Origin: DASXYG01 sp036502625
Lineage (GTDB): Bacteria > Actinomycetota > Actinomycetes > Streptosporangiales > Streptosporangiaceae
DNA: 26,893 bases
Assembly: GCA_036502625.1 (NCBI GenBank)
Contig: DASXYG010000004.1
Span: forward strand, 1 to 26,893
Direction of reading: 5' to 3'
Shown piece by piece: positions 7,501 through 15,324 of the stretch; the stretch's first letter is position 1, and each line of letters opens with the position of its first letter. The notes under the pieces are model-generated. The model was not told the DNA's origin. It did no database searches and saw only the letters and a program-made list of their open reading frames with translations. The translations under genes were made by a program, and so were the position numbers.

Positions 7501-8181
7501 TCAGGGCGTCGGGTTGGTGATGGTGGGCCAGCGGCGGGCGGTCAGGTACGGGGTGAAGCGTTCCTCGATCGCCGCCAGGGCCGCGGGCGTCTTCGGGTGC
7601 TGGATCTCGTACAGGCCGTCGATCGACGCCATCTCGGTGACGACCCGCCACAGGCGGAGGGCGTCGTCGCCGACCGGGGCGGGCACCACCGTGGGGCCGA
7701 ACAGCGCCCGGCCGCCGATCACCAGCGTCGGCACCCCGAACGCCGCGTACGCCGCGACCGCCTCGTCGTGGTCGGCGCGCACCTCGGCCTCGGTCGTGGG
7801 GTCCTCCACCGCCCTGGCGACCACGTCGGCCCCGAACCCGATCTCGGCGGCCAGCGCCTCGGCCTCCTCGCGGAGGAAGACCGCGCGGCCCTGTTCGTGC
7901 AGGCCGCGGCCGGTCTCGGCGTACCAGCGGTCGCAGGCGTCCTGGCTCTCGCGGCGCAGCAGCGCGGCCACGCGCAGCAGCGACCAGCCCCATGCCCAGG
8001 GCCGTTCCCACGGGTGGCGTTTGCCGTCCGGCCGGTTGATCTCCTCCAGGGAGAAGAACCGCCATCTGACCTCGAGCCCGGTGAGCCGCCTGACCTCGCG
8101 GATCCACAGCGAGGTCTGGTACGCCCACGGGCAGATCGGGTCGAAGAAGAAGTCCACGTGTGTCTCGGGTTCGGCCGCCAC
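7501..8181 (-). CDS. DsbA-family thioredoxin-fold protein with a CPWA active site
   Basis: A 226-residue DsbA/FrnE-like thioredoxin-fold protein. The active-site region FFFDPICPWAY begins at residue 11: Cys17 is present but the second cysteine of the usual CPWC is alanine, so it would act as a single-cysteine oxidoreductase or transferase. The cis-proline loop is GVPTLVIGG. No signal peptide is visible, so it is cytoplasmic. The closest characterised actinobacterial relatives I can name are the mycothiol-dependent nitroreductase Rv2466c group, which keeps CPWC. The start is GTG at 8179-8181. A perfect 12-bp palindrome lies just upstream, and the gene is followed by the mycothiol-family gene. 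Confidence 0.85.
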   Translation of the reverse strand: MAAEPETHVDFFFDPICPWAYQTSLWIREVRRLTGLEVRWRFFSLEEINRPDGKRHPWERPWAWGWSLLRVAALLRRESQDACDRWYAETGRGLHEQGRAVFLREEAEALAAEIGFGADVVARAVEDPTTEAEVRADHDEAVAAYAAFGVPTLVIGGRALFGPTVVPAPVGDDALRLWRVVTEMASIDGLYEIQHPKTPAALAAIEERFTPYLTARRWPTITNPTP

Positions 8182-8191
8182 CCGTCCGTCA

Positions 8192-8203
8192 TACCGCGCG
8201 GTA
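8192..8203. promoter_or_regulatory. Perfect 12-bp palindrome upstream of the DsbA-family gene
   Basis: taccgcgcggta is its own reverse complement. It lies 10-22 bp upstream of the GTG start, in the 41-bp gap after nusB. Position and symmetry fit an operator for a dimeric repressor such as a TetR or MarR protein, but no regulator gene is adjacent. Confidence 0.4.
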
Positions 8204-8222
8204 CGGCGCCCGGCAAGATCCC

Positions 8223-8633
8223 TCAGAGCGTCAGCGACGGCTTGAGCTGCTGGAGGCGGGACAGCAGGCCGTTGACGTACGTCGGCGACTCGTCGGTGGA
8301 CAGCTCGCGGGCCAGGGCGACGGACTCGCTGATGGCCACGCCGTCGGGGACGTCGGCCGCCCAGAGCAGCTCGAACGCGCCGATGCGCAGGATGTTGCGG
8401 TCGACGGCCGGCATGCGGTCAAGCGTCCAGCCCACGGCGTACGTCGCGAGCAGTTCGTCGATGCGCTCCAGGTGGGCGCCGACGCCTTCGATGAGGGTCG
8501 TGGCGTACGGGTTGAGCGGCGGGCTCGACGTCTCGACGCGGCGCTTGAGGACGTCGGGCGCCGGGACGTCGCGGACGTCGGCCTCGAAGAGGATCTCCAG
8601 AGCGCGCTGCCGTGCTTTGCTGCGCGCGCTCAC
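8223..8633 (-). CDS. nusB: Transcription antitermination factor NusB
   Basis: A 136-residue all-helical RNA-binding protein that, with NusE (ribosomal S10), promotes antitermination on rRNA operons. The N-terminal ARSKARQRALEILFEAD motif with its basic face is diagnostic, as are the central VDRNILRIGAFELLW and the AISESVALAREL segment; length is normal. The GTG start (8631-8633) follows the efp stop with no gap (TGAGTG), so translation is probably coupled. It is the last gene of the pepQ-efp-nusB run. Confidence 0.95.
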   Translation of the reverse strand: MSARSKARQRALEILFEADVRDVPAPDVLKRRVETSSPPLNPYATTLIEGVGAHLERIDELLATYAVGWTLDRMPAVDRNILRIGAFELLWAADVPDGVAISESVALARELSTDESPTYVNGLLSRLQQLKPSLTL

Positions 8634-9191
8634 TCAGGCCCGGCCGAGGTAGTCACCGGTGCGGGTGTCGACCTTGACGCGCTCGCCGGTGGTGATGAAC
8701 AGCGGCACCTGGATCTCCGCGCCGGTCTCCAGCGTGGCCGGCTTGGTGCCGCCGGTGGAGCGGTCGCCCTGGACGCCGGGGTCGGTCTGGGAGATCTCAA
8801 GCTCGACGGCGGCGGGCAGCTCGACGTAGAGCGGGTTGCCGTCGTGGAGCGCGACGGTGGCGTTGAAGTTCTCCAGGAGGTAGTTCGCGCCCTCGCCGAT
8901 GGTCTGGCTGGAGACGTGGATCTGGTCGAAGTCGGTGTTGTCCATGAAGACGTAGTCGTCGCCCTCGCGGTAGAGGTACTGCATCTCCCGCTTGTCGACG
9001 TTGGCCACCTCGACCTTGACGCCGGCGTTGAACGTACGGTCGACGACCTTGCCGGACAGGACGTTCTTCAGCTTGGTGCGCACGAACGCCCCACCCTTGC
9101 CGGGCTTGACGTGCTGGAACTCCACGACGTTCCACAGGTCGCCGTCGAAGTTCAGCGTCATGCCGTTCTTGAGGTCGTTCGTCGTCGCCAC
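8634..9191 (-). CDS. efp: Elongation factor P
   Basis: A 185-residue three-domain EF-P, which relieves ribosome stalling at polyproline stretches. The start MATTNDLKNGM and the C-terminal GDRSTGGTKPATLETG and VDTRTGDYLGR motifs are full-length and typical of actinobacteria. The domain I tip loop reads HVKPGKGGAFV with Lys32 at the tip. The actinobacterial subfamily described as working with an unmodified lysine has PGKGP; here the second proline is Gly34. The GTG start (9189-9191) has gggag about 8 bp upstream. pepQ ends 15 bp upstream and nusB begins immediately after the stop. Confidence 0.96.
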   Translation of the reverse strand: MATTNDLKNGMTLNFDGDLWNVVEFQHVKPGKGGAFVRTKLKNVLSGKVVDRTFNAGVKVEVANVDKREMQYLYREGDDYVFMDNTDFDQIHVSSQTIGEGANYLLENFNATVALHDGNPLYVELPAAVELEISQTDPGVQGDRSTGGTKPATLETGAEIQVPLFITTGERVKVDTRTGDYLGRA

Positions 9192-9206
9192 GCGCTATCT
9201 CCCGGA

Positions 9207-10334
9207 TCACCCCTGCCCGGCTGCGCACACGAGCAGGTCTTTCGTCGTCTTGGTCAGCAGTTCCGGTTCGCCGTCGGTCACGACGATGGTGTCCTCGATG
9301 CGGACTCCACCTCGGCCTGGGACGTAGACGCCCGGCTCAACGGTGATCGGAACCCCGCACTGAAGTGTAGCGGCTCGCCTGGCGTACATATCCGGGTCTT
9401 CGCCGGGACGAATGGGCGACACGGCGGGGTCCTCGTGGACCTCCAAGCCCACGCCGTGGCCGACGCCGCCGACCATGTCGCCTCCGCGGCCGGCGTCGAT
9501 GATCACCTGGCGGGCCGCGGCGTCGACGTCGGTGGCGCGGACGCCCGGCACGGCGGCCTCGCGGCCGGCCCGCTGGGCGCGCGCGGTGAGGTCGTACCAC
9601 TCGCGCTGCCAGTCGGCCGGGGTGCCGACCGCGATCGTCCGGGTCATGTCGGCGTGGTAGCCGGCGTAGCGCGCGCCGAAGTCCATGACGACGAGCTCGC
9701 CGGACGCCAGCGGCCGGTCGCTCGGATGGTGGTGGCCGATCGCGGCGTTCTCGCCGGCCGCGACGATGGACGCGAACGCCAGGCCGTCGGCGCCCAGCTC
9801 GGTCATCTGGGTCTCCAGTGCGCGCGCGACCTCCCGCTCGGTCAGGCCGGGGCGGATGGTCGGCAGCACGGCGGCGAAGGCCGCGTCGGTGATCGCGCAG
9901 GCGCGCCGCAGGTGGTCCAGCTCCTCGGCGTCTTTGACCATGCGCTGCCGCTCGACCGGACGCCCGAGCCGGACCAGCGCGACGCCGGGTGCCGCGTCAC
10001 TCGCCGCGTCGCGGACGGCGACGGTGAGGTCGTACTCCTCGAACCCGACCCGCGTACGCCCCTCGGACCGGGCGACGCGCAGCAGGTCGGCGGGGCCGTT
10101 GCGGGTGTTGAGCAACGGCACGTCCGGGCACACCTGCTCGGCCATGGTGGCGTAGCGACCGTCGGTAGCCAGCGTGGACGCCCGGTCGGCACGCACGAGC
10201 ACGGCGGCGCTCGAACTGTCCAGGCCGGTCAGGTAACGCACGTTCACCAGGTTCGTGATCAGCGCGGCAGGGAGGTCGCGAGCGGCGAGGTGCGCGGCGA
10301 GCGCGGAGCGCCGGGCAGCGTGTACGTCAGCCAT
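9207..10334 (-). CDS. pepQ: M24-family aminopeptidase (Xaa-Pro peptidase type)
   Basis: A 375-residue cytoplasmic metallopeptidase of the pita-bread fold that removes N-terminal residues next to proline. An N-terminal creatinase-like domain (about 1-130) precedes the catalytic domain. The five metal ligands are visible: Asp218 (VVMDFG), Asp229 (YHADMTRT), His293 (GHGVGLEVHE), Glu333 (VEPGVY) and Glu347 (RIEDT). Between VHED and VEPG there is an unusually long segment (about residues 305-326). The start is ATG at 10332-10334 with a -10-like TAGGGT only 6 bp upstream, suggesting a leaderless message. It heads the pepQ-efp-nusB operon, as in many actinobacteria. Confidence 0.93.
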   Translation of the reverse strand: MADVHAARRSALAAHLAARDLPAALITNLVNVRYLTGLDSSSAAVLVRADRASTLATDGRYATMAEQVCPDVPLLNTRNGPADLLRVARSEGRTRVGFEEYDLTVAVRDAASDAAPGVALVRLGRPVERQRMVKDAEELDHLRRACAITDAAFAAVLPTIRPGLTEREVARALETQMTELGADGLAFASIVAAGENAAIGHHHPSDRPLASGELVVMDFGARYAGYHADMTRTIAVGTPADWQREWYDLTARAQRAGREAAVPGVRATDVDAAARQVIIDAGRGGDMVGGVGHGVGLEVHEDPAVSPIRPGEDPDMYARRAATLQCGVPITVEPGVYVPGRGGVRIEDTIVVTDGEPELLTKTTKDLLVCAAGQG

Positions 10335-10340
10335 GCCCCG

Positions 10341-10346
10341 ACCCTA
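10341..10346 (-). promoter_or_regulatory. Candidate leaderless-type -10 element of pepQ-efp-nusB
   Basis: TAGGGT lies 6 bp upstream of the pepQ ATG on the minus strand, the TANNNT spacing typical of leaderless actinobacterial messages. No convincing -35 hexamer was seen; an 8-bp-stem hairpin occupies 10361-10383 just upstream. Confidence 0.4.
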
Positions 10347-10360
10347 ACCGCCCCCCGCCC

Positions 10361-10383
10361 GCCTGCCCCATGTGCGGGCAGGC
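10361..10383. terminator. Hairpin upstream of the pepQ promoter
   Basis: gcctgccc (10361-10368) pairs perfectly with gggcaggc (10376-10383) around a 7-nt loop. It separates the repeat-filled intergenic region from the pepQ promoter and could stop minus-strand read-through from the oxidoreductase gene. The pairing is seen; the role is inferred. Confidence 0.45.
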
Positions 10384-10394
10384 AGCCGGGTTGC

Positions 10395-10866
10395 GCGCGG
10401 ACGAGCCCGCTAAGAGCGACAGCCCCGCGGCCCAACCGCGCCCCAGCGCGGCCTCTCCAGAGGCGCGGCACGCTGCGCGGGGGGCGGGGCTGCGAGGCCC
10501 GGCCTCTCCAGGCGCGGCACGCCGCGCGGGGCGCGGGGCTGCGAGGCCCGCGGGGGAGGTACGTGGCGCAGGGGCTGCGGGGGACGCGGGGGCGCGCGGC
10601 CCCCGGCCAGCCCGGCCGACCGAGGAGCTGGCCGACCGGGCGCCGGGTACGGGCGGACGAGCACGCAAGAGCGACAGCCCTGCGGCCCGACCAAGAACAC
10701 GCCCGACCAAGAACGCAGAAAGCCGTCGCGCGCCAGCGCGGCCTCTCCAGGCGCGGCACGCCGCGCGAGGCTGCGAGGCCCACGGCGGAGGTACGTCGCG
10801 CAGGGGACACGGAGCGCGAGGCTACGAGGCCCACGGGGGAGGTAGGTGGCGTAGGGGGCGCGGGGG
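10395..10866. repeat. Gene-free region of degenerate GC-rich palindromic modules
   Basis: Three related blocks occur. The word ggcctctccag followed by gcgcggcac and a CG-rich arm appears at about 10450, 10501 and 10740; it contains gcgcggc-ac-gccgcgc, a 7-bp hairpin (in the first copy one pair is a G-U wobble). The word gctgcgaggccc or a close variant appears at about 10490, 10540, 10770 and 10825, the last three followed by ggaggtacgt-like and gcgcagggg-like words. A segment with aagagcgacagccc occurs near 10410 and 10665. No frame gives a credible protein. The modules look like decayed copies of an extragenic palindromic repeat. Confidence 0.7.
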
Positions 10867-11913
10867 TTAGAGGGTGGTTATCAGGGACTTCAGGGTTTCG
10901 ATCAGGGCTACTCGGCCGGCGTGGTCTTGGGCCAGGGGGGAGATGTTCAGGGTCGTGACGCCTGCTTCCTTCATGGCGGCCAGGCGTTCCTTGACGTGGG
11001 ACCTGGTGCCGATCAGGGCGGTGCGCTCCAGGAGCTCGGCGGGGACGGCGGCGGCGGCCTCGTCCTTCTTGCCGTCGAGGTAGAGGTCCTGGATCTTCTC
11101 GGCCTCGGCCTCGTAGCCGTAGCGGCGGGCGAGGTTGTTGTAGAAGTTGCGGCCGCGGGCGCCCATGCCGCCGATGTACAGGGCGAGCATCGGGCGGGCG
11201 AAGTCGCGCAGGCCCTCGACGCCCTCGCCGATGGCCAGCGGCGCCTGGGCGTACACCTCCAGCTCCGGCAGCGACGGGTCGCGCTTGGCCTTGCCCTCGG
11301 CGAGCGCGTCACCCCAGACGTCGTTCGCCTTCTCGGGGACGAAGAAGATCGGCTCCCAGCCCTCGGCGATCTCGGCCGTCATGGCGACGTTCTTCGGCCC
11401 GATCGCGGCGATCATCACCGGGATGCGGTCGCGCACGGGGTGGTTGATCAGCTTGAGCGGCTTGCCGAGGCCGGTGCCCTGCCCCTCGGGGAGCGGCACC
11501 TGGTAGTGCTTGCCGTCGTGGGTCAGCTTCTCGCGGCGCCACACCTTGCGGCAGATGTCCACGATCTCCCGCGTGCGCCCGAGCGGCGCGTCGTACGGCA
11601 CACCGTGGAACCCCTCGATGACCTGCGGACCGGACGCGCCGAGGCCGAGCACGAAGCGGCCGTCGGAGACGTAGTCGAGGCCGGCCGCCGTCATCGCGGT
11701 CAGCGTGGGCGTACGCGTGTAGATCTGCAGGATGCCGGAGGCGATCTGCACGCGCTCGGTCACCGCGGCGATGTACCCCATCTGGCTGACGGCGTCGAAG
11801 CTGTACGCCTCGGGGACGAACACGGTGTCCAGGCCGGCCTTCTCGAAGTCGCCGAGCTGGGCCACGGTCTCCTTGAAGCCGCCGCTGTAGTTGAGCGGCA
11901 TTCCGATGCGCAT
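10867..11913 (-). CDS. LLM-class F420-dependent oxidoreductase (Rv3520c-like)
   Basis: A 348-residue luciferase-like monooxygenase-fold protein. The N-terminal MRIGMPLNYSGGF strand, VFVPEAYSFDAVSQMGY, the IASGI strand, DYVSDGRFVLGLGASGPQV and the IAEGWEPIFF segment match the F420-binding LLM group that includes mycobacterial Rv3520c. It would use reduced F420 (F420H2) to reduce, or F420 to oxidise, an organic substrate that cannot be named from sequence. The ATG at 11911-11913 follows a GA-rich gaggtaggg stretch. The acyl-CoA synthetase gene ends 16 bp upstream on the same strand, so the two form an operon. Related mycobacterial genes lie among lipid and sterol catabolic genes, which suggests, but does not show, a role in acyl-chain or steroid-like substrate use. 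Confidence 0.9.
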   Translation of the reverse strand: MRIGMPLNYSGGFKETVAQLGDFEKAGLDTVFVPEAYSFDAVSQMGYIAAVTERVQIASGILQIYTRTPTLTAMTAAGLDYVSDGRFVLGLGASGPQVIEGFHGVPYDAPLGRTREIVDICRKVWRREKLTHDGKHYQVPLPEGQGTGLGKPLKLINHPVRDRIPVMIAAIGPKNVAMTAEIAEGWEPIFFVPEKANDVWGDALAEGKAKRDPSLPELEVYAQAPLAIGEGVEGLRDFARPMLALYIGGMGARGRNFYNNLARRYGYEAEAEKIQDLYLDGKKDEAAAAVPAELLERTALIGTRSHVKERLAAMKEAGVTTLNISPLAQDHAGRVALIETLKSLITTL

Positions 11914-11929
11914 GTCCCTACCTCTCGTC

Positions 11930-13492
11930 TCAGATCTTCCGGCTGGACCGCGACCAGTACGGCTCGCGGAGCAGGCGCTTGTACAGCTTGCCAGTCGGGG
12001 TGCGGGGCAGCTCGTCCTGGAAGTCGATCGACCGTGGCGCCTTGTAGCCGGCCAGCTTGTCGCGGCACCAGGCGATCAGCTCGGCGGCGAGGCCGTCGCC
12101 GGCGGTGTAGCCGTCCTCGACGGTGATCGCCGCCTTGACCTCCTCGCCGAACTCCTCGTTGGGGATGCCGAACACGGCGACGTCGCGCACCGCCGGGTGG
12201 GCGATCATGACGCCCTCGATCTCCGCCGGGTAGATGTTCACGCCGCCGGAGACGATCATGTCGATGACTCGGTCGGTCAGGAACAGGTACCCGTCACCGT
12301 CGAGGTAGCCGACGTCGCCGGTGGTGAACGTACGGTCGGCGCGGTGGATCTGCGCGGTCTTGGCGTCGTCCTTCCAGTACGACACGTCGCCGTCGCCGGC
12401 CAGCCGGAACCAGAGCTGGCCCGGCTCGCCGGGATCGCAGGGCGTGCCGTCGTCGCGCAGTACGAGGATCTCGGCGATGCCGGTGGAGCGGCCGACCGTG
12501 CCGGGGTGCTCCAGCCATTCGCGCGACGACACGACCGCGTTGATCGACGCCTCGGTGGAGCCGTAGTACTCCCAGATCACCGGGCCCCACCACTCGATCA
12601 TGCGGCGCTTGATCTCCGGCGAGCACGGCGCGGCGCCGTGCCAGACGGCGACGAGGCTCGACGGGTCGAACGCGGCGCGCCGCTCGTCCGGCAGCCGCAG
12701 CATCCGGACGAACTGCGTGGGCACCAGGTGCACATTGGTGATCTTGTGCGCCTCGATCAGGTCGAGCGTCGCGGCCGGGTCGAACGTCCGGGTCATGACC
12801 AGCGGGAAGCCGCCGAGCAGCGGGCCGAACGACCACGCCCACTGGGCGGAGTGGTAGATCGGGCCGACCAGCAGCGTGGTGCCGGTCTCGGGCAGCGCGA
12901 GCAGCGCCTTGATGCCCGCCATGGTCGCCTGGAGCTGCGACATCGGAGGGTCCTCGGCGGGGCGGCTGCGCACGACGCCCTTCGGGCGGCCGGTGGTGCC
13001 GGACGTGTAGATCATCTGCGTGCCGACGGTCTGGCCGTCCGGCTCGGTGTCCGGCGCGCCGGCCAGCAGGTCCTCGTACGGCGTGAAGCCGGGCACCTGC
13101 GTGCCGTCCGGTTCGGGCAGCGAGATCCGCGCCGCGAGGTCGAGCGCCGCGCCAGCCTTCTCGGCGACGCCGGCGAACGCGGCGTCGGAGAACAGCACGC
13201 GTGAGCCGGAGTCGTCGAGGACGTAGCCGAGCTCGTCGGCGGTCCAGTGCCAGTTGACCAGGACGTACCGCAGCCCGGCGTGCGCCGCGGCGGCCATGAT
13301 CTCGATGTACTCGCGGCGGTTGCCGGAGTGGATGGCTATGGTGTCGCCCGCGCCGAGGCCGAGCCCGCGCAGCGCGTGGATCAGCCGGTTGACGCGGCGG
13401 TTCAGGTCACCCCAGGTGACGGTTCCGGTGTCGTCGGTGAGCGCCGTGACGCCGGGAGCACGCTCGGCGTACGTCGCGAGAAGTTCGGCCAC
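11930..13492 (-). CDS. Fatty-acyl-CoA synthetase / AMP-dependent ligase (FadD-like)
   Basis: A 520-residue ANL-superfamily enzyme that activates a carboxylic acid with ATP and joins it to CoA. The core motifs are complete: the P-loop YTSGTTGRPKG (residues 162-172), YGSTEA (310-315), the ribose-binding Asp393 in TGDVGY, Arg408 and the catalytic Lys502 in PTGKLYK. The protein ends LLREPYW plus a basic tail, as in several mycobacterial FadD proteins. Chain-length preference cannot be read from sequence. The start is GTG at 13490-13492, with no ribosome binding site but an excellent -10 (TAGTAT) 6 bp upstream, implying a leaderless message. It is the first gene of a two-gene operon with the F420 enzyme. 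Confidence 0.93.
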   Translation of the reverse strand: MAELLATYAERAPGVTALTDDTGTVTWGDLNRRVNRLIHALRGLGLGAGDTIAIHSGNRREYIEIMAAAAHAGLRYVLVNWHWTADELGYVLDDSGSRVLFSDAAFAGVAEKAGAALDLAARISLPEPDGTQVPGFTPYEDLLAGAPDTEPDGQTVGTQMIYTSGTTGRPKGVVRSRPAEDPPMSQLQATMAGIKALLALPETGTTLLVGPIYHSAQWAWSFGPLLGGFPLVMTRTFDPAATLDLIEAHKITNVHLVPTQFVRMLRLPDERRAAFDPSSLVAVWHGAAPCSPEIKRRMIEWWGPVIWEYYGSTEASINAVVSSREWLEHPGTVGRSTGIAEILVLRDDGTPCDPGEPGQLWFRLAGDGDVSYWKDDAKTAQIHRADRTFTTGDVGYLDGDGYLFLTDRVIDMIVSGGVNIYPAEIEGVMIAHPAVRDVAVFGIPNEEFGEEVKAAITVEDGYTAGDGLAAELIAWCRDKLAGYKAPRSIDFQDELPRTPTGKLYKRLLREPYWSRSSRKI

Positions 13493-13498
13493 CCCGGA

Positions 13499-13528
13499 AT
13501 ACTAGAACCGCGTTCGGTGCCGTGTCAC
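13499..13528 (-). promoter_or_regulatory. Promoter with embedded operator for the acyl-CoA synthetase operon
   Basis: On the minus strand GTGACA (13523-13528) and TAGTAT (13499-13504) are 18 bp apart, and the -10 lies 6 bp from the GTG start, giving a leaderless transcript. The spacer contains the inverted repeat GAAC-CGC-GTTC (13505-13515) next to the -10, where a bound repressor would block RNA polymerase. AAC/GTT half-sites recall TetR-family regulators of lipid catabolism such as KstR, but the 3-nt centre differs from the KstR site. Confidence 0.6.
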
Positions 13529-13534
13529 CAGTGA

Positions 13535-14437
13535 TCAGGGCCGGAGGTCGGGACGGTCGGTGATCACGCCGTCCACGCCGTCGCCCGCGAGCCGCTTCGC
13601 GCGCTTCCGGTCGTCGACCGTCCAGACCATGAGCCGCAGGCGTTCGCCGTGCGCGCCGCGCGTGCCGTGCACCGACGCGACGTACTTCTTCGTGACGTCG
13701 GTGAACTTCGGGCTGATGACGTCGGCGAACTTCGCGTCCGCGCGCAGCCGCGCCCCGGACGGCGCGCCGATGACGGCGGTGCGCACCTTGGGCGCCAGCT
13801 TGTGGAACGCGTGCACGGCACCGGCGTCGAAGCTCTGCACGACCAGCCGGCCGCGGTGCGCCTTGTCCAGCCAGCCCTCGCGGCGCAGCTCCTGGGGCAT
13901 CTGCTTGACCATGCCCGGGTACAGCTCCGGCGACTTGATCTCCAGCAGCACGCCCTGGCCCGTACGGTCGAGCAGCCTGAGGTACTGCCGCATCGTGGGC
14001 ACGCGCACACCGCGGAAGCGGTGGCCGAACCAGCTCCCCGCGTCCAGCCGCTTGATCTGCTTCAGCGTGAACGAGCCGACCTTCCACGGGCGGCGCTTCG
14101 GGTAGAGCGTCTCCACGTTGGTGGTGCGGCGCAGCGTGGGGTCGTGCATCAGCACGAGCCGGCCGTCCTTGGTGCGCTGGATGTCGGTCTCCAGCCAGTG
14201 GGCGCGCATCATCCAGGCGTACTTCACGGAGGCCAGGGTGTTCTCCGGCGCGTACGCGGCGCCGCCGCGGTGCGCCACGACGACCGGCCGCGCCGCCGCG
14301 AGGGCGGGCGCGCCCGGCGCGACGGCCAGCGCGGCGACCGCTCCCACGGCGGCGCAAACGAGCGTGGCCCGCATGGGCGCGCGGCGTACGGTACGGGCGG
14401 GTGCGGCGTCCTCAGCGGTCTGCACGTTCCCGATCAT
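13535..14437 (-). CDS. Secreted glycerophosphodiester phosphodiesterase
   Basis: A 300-residue GDPD-family TIM-barrel enzyme that releases an alcohol from glycerophosphodiesters, giving glycerol 3-phosphate. Catalytic motifs: AHRGG (His56, Arg57), PENT (Glu65), ETDIQ (Glu83, Asp85) and MHDPTL (His98, the second catalytic histidine); it ends with DGVDGVITDRP, typical of the family. A basic start and the hydrophobic, Ala-rich segment of residues 25-48 ending ALAAA indicate a signal peptide, so it acts outside the membrane. The start may be ATG at 14437 or the in-frame ATG 21 codons later, which gives a more ordinary signal peptide; neither has a clear ribosome binding site. It lies 62 bp after the ABC ATPase gene and may be co-transcribed with it. 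Confidence 0.92.
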   Translation of the reverse strand: MIGNVQTAEDAAPARTVRRAPMRATLVCAAVGAVAALAVAPGAPALAAARPVVVAHRGGAAYAPENTLASVKYAWMMRAHWLETDIQRTKDGRLVLMHDPTLRRTTNVETLYPKRRPWKVGSFTLKQIKRLDAGSWFGHRFRGVRVPTMRQYLRLLDRTGQGVLLEIKSPELYPGMVKQMPQELRREGWLDKAHRGRLVVQSFDAGAVHAFHKLAPKVRTAVIGAPSGARLRADAKFADVISPKFTDVTKKYVASVHGTRGAHGERLRLMVWTVDDRKRAKRLAGDGVDGVITDRPDLRP

Positions 14438-14499
14438 GCGCCCGAGCGCGTACGGTACGAAGTTCCGCGCTCACGTGTCGTGATTTCGCGCCGAAATGA

Positions 14500-15323
<824 letters not shown>

Positions 15324-15324
<1 letters not shown>

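Noticed and set aside
8160..10958. Very long plus-strand frame opposite nusB, efp and pepQ
   Set aside because: The minus-strand genes are unmistakable; the antisense frame is a codon-bias shadow.
13505..13515. KstR operator at the acyl-CoA synthetase promoter
   Set aside because: KstR sites have AAC and GTT separated by two bases; here the separation is three, so I report only a generic inverted repeat.
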